A stretch of 63,052 nt of DNA, taken from NCBI GenBank assembly GCA_947471505.1, contig CANIWM010000026.1, forward strand, positions 1 to 63,052, in the 5' to 3' direction. This stretch comes from Chthoniobacteraceae bacterium. Its GTDB lineage: Bacteria > Verrucomicrobiota > Verrucomicrobiia > Chthoniobacterales > Chthoniobacteraceae. This document shows positions 45,217-52,751 of this stretch, piece after piece. Numbering within the stretch: the first letter of the stretch is position 1; each line of letters opens with the position of its first letter. The position numbers were made by a program, and so were the translations under genes. Under the pieces are notes generated by a model that made no database searches, had not been told where the DNA came from, and saw nothing but the letters and a program-made list of their open reading frames with translations.

Positions 45217-46431
45217 CTATTTCCGCCAGCCGTAGCTCGTGCCCTTCATCGTCCGCACGCCTTTGCCGACGCCGCCCGCTTTCAGCGAGTCTTCGTTGAA
45301 CAGTGCGGTGTAGAGGTATGGGAAGCCTTCGAGTTTCGTGCGCTTCACTTTCGCGCCGATGTAGCGTTCGATTTTCCGCACGGCGTCGAGTTCTTCGGCG
45401 GTGTAGATGGTGAATGCGTCGCCCGTTTGCAGCGCGCGGCCTGTGCGCCCGATGCGGTGGACGTAATCTTCCGGGTGCTGCGGCACGTCGTAGTTCACGA
45501 CGTGCGTGACGCCTGCGATGTCCAGCCCGCGCGCGGCGATGTCGGTGGCGACGAGCACTTCGTATTTGCCGCTCTTAAAGCCTGCGAGCGCTTCCGTGCG
45601 TTCGTTCTGGTTGCGGTCGCCGTGGATGACGCCGATCTTGCCGGGGATGATTTTCATCAGCCGCGAGCCGACAATGTCTGCGGCCACTTTCGTCTGCGTG
45701 AAAATGATCACGCTATGGTATTCCTCCTTTTGTAGGATGGCGAAAAGGAGGTCCATCTTCTGGTCGCGCGCCACGGGGTAGAGCGCGTGGGCGACGGTCT
45801 CGGCGGCACTTTGGCGGCGTCCGATTTCGACGGAGACGGGGTCGGTGAGAATCCACTTCGTCAGCGTCTCTAGCTCGGGCGGGAGGGTGGCCGAGAAGAA
45901 GAGCGTCTGCCGGTCTTTCGGGCACGAGCGGATGATGCGGCCCACGTCGGGGAGGAAGCCCATGTCGAGCATCCGGTCCACCTCATCGAGTACGAGATGG
46001 CGCACATCGCCGACTTTGATCGTCCCGTCTTCCATGAAGTCGAGGAGCCGTCCTGGAGTCGCGATGACGATATCCGCGCCCTTTGCCATCGCCTCGCGCT
46101 GCGGCCCGTGGGCGACGCCGCCGTGGACGAGGACAGAGTGCAAACCGGTGAACTTCCCATACGTGACGAAGCTCTCGTGGACCTGCTGCGCCAGCTCGCG
46201 CGTCGGCTCTAGGATCAAAGCGCGGAACTTCCCGTGCGAGCCGAGTTGCGTGAGGATGGGCAGCGCGAACGCAGCAGTTTTGCCGGTGCCGGTTTGGGCA
46301 GAGCCCATCACGTCGCGGCCTTGTAAAACGAGAGGCATGGCCTCAGCTTGGATCGGGGTTGCATCTTTATACCCCTTGGCCTCGATTCCCTGCATCACTG
46401 CCTCGGAAAGGCCGAATTCTGTAAATGTCAT
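45217..46431 (-). CDS. DEAD-box RNA helicase (DEVD variant)
   Basis: ATP-dependent RNA helicase of about 404 residues, RhlE-like. All motifs are present in order: Q motif TPIQAEAMPL, Walker A GSAQTGTGKTAAFA, PTRELA, TPGRLLDF, the Walker B box as VLDEVDRMLDMGF (DEVD rather than DEAD), FSAT, then VIIFTQTK, ATDIAARGLD and HRIGRTGRA. The C-terminal tail is short. I start at 46431 (MTFTEFGLSEAVMQGI, the usual helicase opening) instead of the longer frame, whose first 12 residues do not fit. Probably acts in ribosome assembly or cold adaptation; no specific partner visible. Confidence 0.92.
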   Translation of the reverse strand: MTFTEFGLSEAVMQGIEAKGYKDATPIQAEAMPLVLQGRDVMGSAQTGTGKTAAFALPILTQLGSHGKFRALILEPTRELAQQVHESFVTYGKFTGLHSVLVHGGVAHGPQREAMAKGADIVIATPGRLLDFMEDGTIKVGDVRHLVLDEVDRMLDMGFLPDVGRIIRSCPKDRQTLFFSATLPPELETLTKWILTDPVSVEIGRRQSAAETVAHALYPVARDQKMDLLFAILQKEEYHSVIIFTQTKVAADIVGSRLMKIIPGKIGVIHGDRNQNERTEALAGFKSGKYEVLVATDIAARGLDIAGVTHVVNYDVPQHPEDYVHRIGRTGRALQTGDAFTIYTAEELDAVRKIERYIGAKVKRTKLEGFPYLYTALFNEDSLKAGGVGKGVRTMKGTSYGWRK

Positions 46432-46469
46432 CGCCGTGTGGTGTAGCGGACTGACTGCGTGGCGCAAGG

Positions 46470-46596
46470 ATGGATTGCATCGCGGGGCGTCGGTGGTGAT
46501 AAAAGTGGGCAGTTGTCAGCGGGCAGTAGGCAGTCTGCCCACTGCCCATTGACAACTGCCCACTGCCTCATGCTCAAACCAGCACTCACCGCCATC
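46470..46596. repeat. Copy A of a duplicated 127-bp segment
   Basis: Aligns along its length with 49641-49768, starting atggattgcat and ending with the first codons of the DUF1549 gene (atgctcaaacc at 46570). It includes a near-perfect hairpin (46505-46532 with 46536-46563) built from GGGCAGT/ACTGCCC heptamers. After 46596 the similarity to the DUF1549 gene stops and IS66-derived sequence begins. Confidence 0.85.
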
Positions 46597-46630
46597 GGGA
46601 AAAAGAATTCCGGCTCGCCGGGACGCCGAC

Positions 46631-46822
46631 GCCGGCCAACGCGGAGCGATCCTGTACACCATCGTCGAAAGCTGCCGCCGTCGGAGCATCGACCCGCTCG
46701 CCTACCTGCGCGACGTGCTCACGTGACTGCCGTCGATGAAAGCCAGCGAGATCAAAGACAACACCCCCGCCGCCTGGGCCAAAGCCCAGCGCACGCAGCG
46801 CGTGATGCAGCAAGCCGCATAA
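46631..46822 (+). pseudogene. IS66-family transposase, C-terminal remnant
   Basis: Translation gives AGQRGAILYTIVESC, then RRRSIDPLAYLRDVL, an in-frame TGA at 46724-46726 in place of the Arg expected in VLTRLP, then LPSMKASEIKDNTPAAWAK and a stop. This is the C-terminal end of IS66-type transposases. The rest of the transposase is missing, so it is dead. It sits directly after duplicated segment A. From 46823 to 46950 I see nothing. Confidence 0.8.
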
Positions 46823-46950
46823 AAGTTCGTAAGTTCCATATACGAACTCCCTACGCAATTTATACCTCAGCGCCGACGTAACGCGACTCTTGCGCAACGG
46901 TGCCCGTGACTCTTACAATACCGCAGCCTAAAACGCGCAATCATCATTCC

Positions 46951-47505
46951 CTACGTGTCGCTCTGCCAAAGGAGTTTAAAGCGGAGGCCCGTGTAACCTT
47001 GTTTGTGATACCATTGGTAGAAGTCTTCTTCCGGTGGCAGGTTTGAATCGCTGACGATGATCGTTACTGCAGTCCTGAACTGGCCGAGGCGGCATATCTG
47101 CCCGCATGGGGGGAGCCTATCCTGAGAAAACACCCACACGTCGTCAGATAGGCATTTAATTCTGCTGCTGGCCTCATCCACACAGTCAACTACCTTTGTT
47201 GAATGAATCATTATCGGAGCCATCGTCGGCATCGATAGAGGCAGAAGCTCGCATGATTTAACAAGTAACGCCCTTGAAATGATGTCCGATTGCACTCGAT
47301 TCGACAGTAGGACCGGGAGCATGCTAAATGAAGCAAAATCAGTCATGTTTTTGCGCGGCTTGTAAAAGCAACACTCTATTGGATCCCAAACTGAAAGCTT
47401 CGGAGTGCCATCAAACGAGCCGTATTTAAAAATAGCCTGATCGCCCAATACTGCCGCAAGGGTGGCGCTCTTTTCCTCCTTTCGGATGTCAAAAACTTGT
47501 TTCAT
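46951..47505 (-). CDS. Imm11-like putative immunity protein
   Basis: A 184-residue protein, paralogous to the next gene. It has the overall plan of the Imm11 (DUF1629) immunity family: an N-terminal beta part (SVWDPIECCFYKPRKNMTDF), a middle with SCELLPL and VVDCVDEASSRIK, and the C-terminal IIVSDSNLPPEEDFYQWYHK followed by QGYTGLRFKLLW. Imm11 proteins neutralise secreted toxins in contact-dependent systems; no toxin gene is nearby, so that role is inference. Codon use is clearly more AT-rich than neighbours, a sign of transfer. It lies between the IS66 remnant and its paralogue. Confidence 0.65.
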   Translation of the reverse strand: MKQVFDIRKEEKSATLAAVLGDQAIFKYGSFDGTPKLSVWDPIECCFYKPRKNMTDFASFSMLPVLLSNRVQSDIISRALLVKSCELLPLSMPTMAPIMIHSTKVVDCVDEASSRIKCLSDDVWVFSQDRLPPCGQICRLGQFRTAVTIIVSDSNLPPEEDFYQWYHKQGYTGLRFKLLWQSDT

Positions 47506-47604
47506 TGAGCAAATTGAATATGTAGCCGACTATTAACTAAGTCATCAGCAATGGATTGTAATTCATTCCGAATATCCCTTCCCTGTTTTCCTCTCTGTCT
47601 GTGT

Positions 47605-48189
47605 TTACCTTGGCGCAATGACCCCGTCGTCTCCCCCGTTTCCCCACTCTTCGCTCTGCCAGAGTAGCTTGAAGTCAAGTCCGGTGTAGCCTTGCTTGTG
47701 ATACCATTGGTAGAAGTCTTCTTCTGGCGGAAGGTTTGAATCGCTCGCGACGAATCTAGTGGATGTCATGCCTTCAATTGTGAAAATTTCGCCGAAAGGA
47801 ACTTTTCCAAGACAAAAACGATAAATATCGTTATCCACGAATGCAATTCTACTGGCGGGTCGATCAAGGCAATCTGAAGTCTTTATAACATGGATCGCGA
47901 CAAGCTTGCTTGGACCAAGCACAAGTTGCAGATATTCGCACGATCTTCCAACTAATGATGCTAGAACTGTATCATCAATCAAAAGAGTTTCCGCGCAAAC
48001 TGGAATTAAACAGAACCTCGCGAACGTCGTTCTATATTTTTTAGGTTTATGCAAATGACACGGCAAAGGTGACCACCAATGTGATTTAGGTTTTCCATCG
48101 AACAGCAGGCACTCAAGAGGATAGTTCTCGTTAGGAAGTGCAAGCACGGTGGAATTATTAGATGGAAGAAGGCGGTAAATTCTTTGCAT
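47605..48189 (-). CDS. Imm11-like putative immunity protein, paralogue
   Basis: A 194-residue protein starting MQRIYRLLPSNNSTVLALP. Its middle (SCEYLQLVLG, VIKTSDCLDRPASRIAFVDN) and C-terminus (ASDSNLPPEEDFYQWYHK then QGYTGLDFKLLW) match the upstream-lying paralogue; the last 30 residues are almost identical while the N-terminal half has diverged. At the DNA level a 28-bp run in this part is identical between the two. A short extra tail (EEWGNGGDDGVIAPR) is present here only. Low-GC like its paralogue. Probably an immunity-type protein; function not shown. Confidence 0.65.
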   Translation of the reverse strand: MQRIYRLLPSNNSTVLALPNENYPLECLLFDGKPKSHWWSPLPCHLHKPKKYRTTFARFCLIPVCAETLLIDDTVLASLVGRSCEYLQLVLGPSKLVAIHVIKTSDCLDRPASRIAFVDNDIYRFCLGKVPFGEIFTIEGMTSTRFVASDSNLPPEEDFYQWYHKQGYTGLDFKLLWQSEEWGNGGDDGVIAPR

Positions 48190-48255
48190 TTACTGAGCGC
48201 TCTGAATTGTTATCCGATGATTTACAAGATCGTCGGCAATGGAAACGGGGTCATT

Positions 48256-48285
48256 GGAAACGGGGTCAGTGTGCGAAACTTGACA
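48256..48285. repeat. Left 30-bp inverted repeat of the RAYT element
   Basis: Begins ggaaacggggtcagtgtgcg and pairs with 49385-49414 with one mismatch in 30. A shorter extra copy ggaaacggggtca is at 48241-48253. It lies 15 bp outside the stop of the RAYT gene. Confidence 0.92.
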
Positions 48286-48299
48286 TCTTTTGCGTTCAT

Positions 48300-49349
48300 T
48301 CATGGCTCTGTGGTTGCCGTTTTGATGAACTTCTCCAGACCTTTTGGCAACTTCACTTTCTCCCGATTGCGCTTGTATCGCCGAATCACTTGACAGGCGT
48401 TTGATGCGCTTTTGAGGTGCAGATTCTCCGCCAGCCACTCCTGTGATACCGTCGTCCGGCTCCAGAGCAACTCGGCCAGCGCCGCCTTTCGCACATCGCT
48501 TCCCGGCAGGCTCCGAATCCATTCCTCGCTCAACTCCGCTGCCGCCAGCCCCTCGGCCAACCACCTCTCCGCCTGCTTTTCTCCGTGCGCTCGCTCTTCC
48601 GTCGCCCGTTTATACCCTCGCGACTTTCCTTTCCCGCTCATTGCCTCCACCATCTTCAAGAGCCGCTCTGCAAACTTCTCGCTCCCCCAATACCATCCCC
48701 GCCGAAGGTGGCTGCGCCGCGCATCCACCTCGGCAGAATCCTCTGGGATTCCACTTCTCGCTGCGTCCTCCACCACGGCCCGCCGGTCCAACAGTTCCAC
48801 AAATCTCTGCCGCCCTTCCGCGGTATCCGGCAGCCCGTGCTCCGCAAGTCCCGACTCAGCGGCGAGCCATTTTGCCCTCTTCTCCGGTGCCAGCGCGTAG
48901 CCTCCCGCTACACTACTCCACGGATAGTCCATCACACTTTGCCCCTCTGCCGGCTTGATGATGCCGGCACGCACCGGATTGAGGTGAATATAGTCCATCA
49001 GCGTCCTCCCGTAGTGCCCTCCGCCCTCCACCGGGATCGCCTTATACCGGTCCCCAAACACCCGGCCCCATGCTCGATGCCTTACATTGAATCGCCGAGT
49101 CACCGTGTTTTGCAACCACTTCATCCCCGCCACAAGGTTGGGCTCCGGCGTCTGGATGCACAGATGATAATGGTTGGTCATCAATACCCACGCAAACACC
49201 CGCCACCCCGTCATCGCACACGCCTCAGCGAGCGTCCCGAGGAAAAACCTCCGGTCCTCATCATCAAGATAGATTGCCTCCCGCCGATTTCCTCGCGCCA
49301 TCACATGGTAATTCGCCCCTGCGTATTCGATTCGTATGCTTCGTGCCAT
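48300..49349 (-). CDS. REP-associated tyrosine transposase (RAYT)
   Basis: Y1/HUH-type transposase of 349 residues. The N-terminal core is diagnostic: RSIRIEYAGANYHVMARGNR, the metal-binding VLMTNHYHLCIQTP with the His-X-His, then VFGDRYKAIPVEGGG and the catalytic-Tyr region YGRTLMDYIHLNPVRAGI. The C-terminal half is helical and charged (about 200-349), with a helix-turn-helix-like QEWLAENLHLKSASNACQVI that may read the REP sequence. Flanked by 30-bp inverted repeats that look like its own recognition sequences, so it is probably a still recognisable RAYT locus. Not obviously degenerate: full-length with all motifs. Confidence 0.92.
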   Translation of the reverse strand: MARSIRIEYAGANYHVMARGNRREAIYLDDEDRRFFLGTLAEACAMTGWRVFAWVLMTNHYHLCIQTPEPNLVAGMKWLQNTVTRRFNVRHRAWGRVFGDRYKAIPVEGGGHYGRTLMDYIHLNPVRAGIIKPAEGQSVMDYPWSSVAGGYALAPEKRAKWLAAESGLAEHGLPDTAEGRQRFVELLDRRAVVEDAARSGIPEDSAEVDARRSHLRRGWYWGSEKFAERLLKMVEAMSGKGKSRGYKRATEERAHGEKQAERWLAEGLAAAELSEEWIRSLPGSDVRKAALAELLWSRTTVSQEWLAENLHLKSASNACQVIRRYKRNREKVKLPKGLEKFIKTATTEP

Positions 49350-49384
49350 TCTCCCTTTTCGCGCTCCTCCTCAATTTTGGCAAT

Positions 49385-49460
49385 TGTCAATTTTCGCACA
49401 CTGACCCCGTTTCCCTGACCCCGTTTCCGTTTCCCTGACCCCGTTTCCCCGTTTCCCCGG
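49385..49460. repeat. Right 30-bp inverted repeat and CTGACCCCGTTTCC tandem copies
   Basis: 49385-49414 is the inverted partner of 48256-48285. It runs into tandem ctgaccccgtttcc units (49401-49414, 49415-49428, 49435-49448, with a partial gtttcc between) and further gtttcc pieces. These resemble REP-type targets of the RAYT. Confidence 0.9.
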
Positions 49461-49486
49461 CAAAAGGGCCGTGGAGATAGAAGACA

Positions 49487-49640
49487 GTGTCGCACTTTAA
49501 GGTTCAAGTGTGGCACTTGATGACCGGACCTCGATACTTTAGCCATCAAGTGCGGCACTCTAGCGTTAAAGTATGGGACTTTAACGCTAGACCCTGAGAC
49601 TTGATGGCTAGAGTGCGACACTTCAACATTATACCTTGAG
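49487..49640. repeat. Non-coding 21-bp tandem array, seven units, hairpin-forming
   Basis: Seven contiguous 21-bp units (49487-49633) plus a partial, consensus close to GTGNGGNACTTNA followed by variable bases. Neighbouring units are often inverted complements: 49559-49572 and 49578-49591 form a perfect 14-bp stem around an ATGGG loop. It abuts duplicated segment B at 49641. No coding frame is supported across it. Confidence 0.88.
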
Positions 49641-49768
49641 ATGGATTGCATTTCGGGGCGTGGATGGTGATAAAAGTGGGCGGTTGCCGGGTGGCAGTCT
49701 GCCCACTGCTTACGGCCCACTGTTTACTGCCCACTGTCTTCATGCTCAAACCTGCACTCATCACCATC
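49641..49768. repeat. Copy B of the duplicated segment, leader of the DUF1549 gene
   Basis: Matches 46470-46596. It carries degenerate GCCCACT/GGGCAGT heptamers just before the DUF1549 start codon at 49742 and includes its first nine codons. Confidence 0.85.
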
Positions 49769-52066
49769 ATCGCCACCGCCGCTCTTGCCTCGGGGGCGGA
49801 GCCTTTGCCGGAGCGAGTCCGCTTTAATGCGCACATCCGCCCCATCCTCTCGAACCAGTGCTTTGCCTGCCACGGGCCGGACGACAAGCATCGCGATGCG
49901 AAATTGCGCCTCGATACTCGCGAGGGCGCGCTTGCCGACCTCGGCGGCTACGCGGCAGTCGTGCCGGGCAAGCCGGACGACAGCGAACTCATCAAGCGCA
50001 TCACCAGCGACGACCGCGATGAAGTGATGCCGCCGCCGAAGTCCAAAAAGCCCACGCTCCCCGCCCGCGATGTGGCGCTGCTGCGCAAGTGGATCGAGCA
50101 AGGCGCGGAATATGAGGGGCACTGGGCTTTTCTCCCGCTCCAAAAGGCCGAGCCGGGCGCGACGCTGGATTCTTTCATCGCGAAAAGGCTCGCCGCAGAG
50201 AAAATCAAACCTTCTCCCGAGGCCGATGCGGCGACGCTTTGCAGGCGGCTGTTCCTCGACCTCACGGGGCTGCTCCCCTCGCCGGAAGAAGTCGCCGCAT
50301 TTGTAAAAAATCCCGACGTGCCCAAGCTCGCCGACGCTCTCCTCGCCTCGCCACACTATGGCGAGCGGTGGGGGCGCCACTGGCTCGATCAGGCCCGCTA
50401 CGCCGACAGCGACGGCTACGCGGTGGATGCCTTCCGTGCCGTGTGGCCGTATCGTGATTGGGTGATTCGCGCGCTGAACGACGACATGCCGTTCGACCAA
50501 TTCACCGTCGAGCAACTCGCCGGCGACCTCCTGCCGAAGCCCACCAAGGCGCAACTCGTCGCCACCGGCTTTCACCGCAACACGCTCATCAATACCGAAG
50601 GCGGCAGCGACCCGGAGCAGTTCCGCGTGGAGGCGGTGATGGACCGCGTGAGCACCACCGGCCTTGTCTGGCTGGGCCTCACCATCGGCTGCGCGCAGTG
50701 CCACACGCACAAGTTCGACCCCATCTCCCACCGCGAATACTACCAGTTCCTCGCCTTCTTTAACCACGGCCAGGACCGCAACAGCAAAGGCGCGACCGCC
50801 ATTGTGAGCGAGGGCGAGTTGTTCGGCAAAGCGCCTGCCGCGCCTACCGACACAGCGAGCAGTGGTGAACTGGAGTTGTTGGAAGAAGCATGGGAAACCG
50901 CCGAACTCGCCAAGCCCGCGAACGCCACTAGCAAACTCGGCGAGGCCCTTCGCCTTAACCCCGCGGCGCGCAGTGGACCGCAGCAGAAGATCGTCCGCGA
51001 TGCCTTTGAGAAAGCAGAGCCCAAGGCGCGGAAAAAGAAGATTGGCAACGGCGACCCCGAAGCGAAAATCGTCGAGCAGATGATCATGCGCGACCTGCCG
51101 CAGCCACGGGAGACCTACCTCTTTCTGCGCGGCGACTTCACCCGCCCAGACAAAGCAGGCGGGCTCTTGCAGCCCGGCGTCATCGCGGCGGTGAATGCGT
51201 CCGGCACCGCAGGCTTCAAGAACCGCCTCGACCTTGCTAGATGGCTCGTGGATCCGAAGAACCCGCTCACCGCCCGCGTCACCATGAACCGCGTGTGGAT
51301 GCGCTATTTCGGCAAGGGGATTGTGGAAACGGAGGACGACTTCGGCACCCAAGGTTCCGTCCCTTCACACCCCGAACTCCTCGACTGGCTCGCCAGCGAA
51401 TTCATCCGGCGCGGCTGGAGCATGAAGGCCATGCACCGCCTCATCGTCACCAGCGCCACCTACCGTCAATCCTCCCACGCCCGGCCCGACCTCGCCGAGC
51501 GCGACCCGCGCAACATCCTCCTCGCCCGGCAAGAGCGCCTCCGCGTCGAGAGCGAGATCGTCCGCGACGCCGCCCTCTGCGCCAGCGGTCTGCTGAACCC
51601 CGCCATCGGCGGTCCCAGCGTCCGACCACCGCAGCCCGACGGCGTTTACTCCTTCACTCAAAACCCCAAAGCGTGGAAGACCAGCGAAGGCCCCGCGCGG
51701 TTCCGGCGCGGCATCTACACGACCTTCTACCGCAGCGCCGCCTACCCGTTGAACACCACCTTCGACGCCCCCAATTTCCAAGCCACCTGCACTCGCCGCC
51801 CGCGCAGCAACACCCCGCTCCAATCGCTCACCCTTGCCAACGACGCCGCCTTTATCGAACTGGCCCGCGCCCTCGCCGAGCGGATGCAGCGTGAGAGTTC
51901 CGACCCCGCCGCCCAGCTTCAGCGTGGTTTTCTTCTCACCCTCGGGCGAGCGCCTTCGGCAAAGGAACTCGCCGTCCTCCAAGCCTACACCGCCACCGAG
52001 AGCGAGCCCATGTTCGCCGCCGCCCGCGTGCTGCTGAATACGGATAACTTCATCACTCGGGAGTGA
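49742..52066 (+). CDS. DUF1549/DUF1553 protein with N-terminal c-type heme motif
   Basis: A 774-residue exported protein of the planctomycete cytochrome C type. After a signal peptide (ITIIATAALASG, about 1-20) comes a heme-binding SNQCFACHGPDD (CxxCH at about 39), then the DUF1549 domain (about 140-340, RRLFLDLTGLLPSPEEVAAF, GCAQCHTHKFDPISHREYYQ with a second CxxCH), and DUF1553 (about 500-760, NPLTARVTMNRVWMRYFGKG, LASEFIRRGWSMKAMHRLIV, TRRPRSNTPLQSL). These proteins are thought to work with DUF1501 partners in periplasmic degradation of complex substrates, but this is not proven. The next gene is an opposing Uma2 gene, not the expected DUF1501. Confidence 0.93.
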   Translation: MLKPALITIIATAALASGAEPLPERVRFNAHIRPILSNQCFACHGPDDKHRDAKLRLDTREGALADLGGYAAVVPGKPDDSELIKRITSDDRDEVMPPPKSKKPTLPARDVALLRKWIEQGAEYEGHWAFLPLQKAEPGATLDSFIAKRLAAEKIKPSPEADAATLCRRLFLDLTGLLPSPEEVAAFVKNPDVPKLADALLASPHYGERWGRHWLDQARYADSDGYAVDAFRAVWPYRDWVIRALNDDMPFDQFTVEQLAGDLLPKPTKAQLVATGFHRNTLINTEGGSDPEQFRVEAVMDRVSTTGLVWLGLTIGCAQCHTHKFDPISHREYYQFLAFFNHGQDRNSKGATAIVSEGELFGKAPAAPTDTASSGELELLEEAWETAELAKPANATSKLGEALRLNPAARSGPQQKIVRDAFEKAEPKARKKKIGNGDPEAKIVEQMIMRDLPQPRETYLFLRGDFTRPDKAGGLLQPGVIAAVNASGTAGFKNRLDLARWLVDPKNPLTARVTMNRVWMRYFGKGIVETEDDFGTQGSVPSHPELLDWLASEFIRRGWSMKAMHRLIVTSATYRQSSHARPDLAERDPRNILLARQERLRVESEIVRDAALCASGLLNPAIGGPSVRPPQPDGVYSFTQNPKAWKTSEGPARFRRGIYTTFYRSAAYPLNTTFDAPNFQATCTRRPRSNTPLQSLTLANDAAFIELARALAERMQRESSDPAAQLQRGFLLTLGRAPSAKELAVLQAYTATESEPMFAAARVLLNTDNFITRE

Positions 52067-52071
52067 GCTGA

Positions 52072-52641
52072 CTACAGCCCCGTGCGTTCGTAAATCGCCG
52101 TGAGCGGCAACTGGCACTCGATACACCCCAGCGCGAGCACGTCGCCTTTTTCCAAAAGAAGTTCGCTCTCCCAGCCTGCTGCTGTCTTGCGATAAACCGT
52201 CACCGCTACCCGAGCTTGGTCCACGAGCACGTAGGCTTCGAGCGAGGCGAGGCGCTGGTAGTTTTGCAGTTTCTCGCCACGGTCCACGCGCTCGGTGGCT
52301 GGCGAGAGGACTTCAAAGATCACACGCGGCGACTCGGAGTATCGCGAGTCGTTCGCACGGCCCGTGCAGTCCACCGTCACGTCCGGGTAGTAGTAAAACT
52401 CTGCCGTCTCGGTGCGGACGTGGACGCGGGTATCGGCGCTGAATGCTTCGCAGGGCTTGCCCGAAAATTGGTTCCCGAGGTGCCGCGAGATATTCATCGT
52501 GATGCGGTCATGCCCCGCGCTCGCGCCTGCCATCATATAGACGACGCCGTTGAGGTATTCGTGTTTATCCACGCTGAGTTCCTCGCCAGTGAGGTATTCA
52601 TCGGGAGAGATATAGTAGTCGTTGCGAAGTGCGTTGCCCAT
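52072..52641 (-). CDS. Uma2-family restriction-endonuclease-fold protein
   Basis: A 189-residue DUF820 protein. It has the PD-(D/E)XK nuclease pattern: EYLNGVVYMMAGASAGHD, YYYPDVTVDCTG with the active Asp, IFEVLSPATERVDRGEKLQN with the active Glu and Lys, and LEAYVLVDQARVAV. Family function is unknown; some are proposed anti-phage or mobile-DNA nucleases. The ATG at 52641 gives the usual MGNALRNDYYISPDEYLTGE-type start; a longer frame runs into the divergent DUF1501 gene. It sits on the opposite strand between the DUF1549/DUF1553 and DUF1501 genes, which are commonly adjacent. Confidence 0.87.
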   Translation of the reverse strand: MGNALRNDYYISPDEYLTGEELSVDKHEYLNGVVYMMAGASAGHDRITMNISRHLGNQFSGKPCEAFSADTRVHVRTETAEFYYYPDVTVDCTGRANDSRYSESPRVIFEVLSPATERVDRGEKLQNYQRLASLEAYVLVDQARVAVTVYRKTAAGWESELLLEKGDVLALGCIECQLPLTAIYERTGL

Positions 52642-52751
52642 GCGGCGCACCGTAGCGACGGCCTCGGAAATGGCAAGACGGCGGGCGACTTCCGAGGGAG
52701 ACTTTGCAAACTTGACGCGCGCTTCTTTGCCGCTCACTTCATCACACGCGA

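Noticed and set aside
49487-49640. CRISPR array.
   Set aside because: The period is 21 bp with degenerate units and no conserved repeat of 23-50 bp separated by unique spacers; no cas gene in the window.
49724-51352. A 540-codon frame opposite the DUF1549 gene.
   Set aside because: Shadow of a high-GC gene; no domain, and it overlaps known heme motifs on the other strand.
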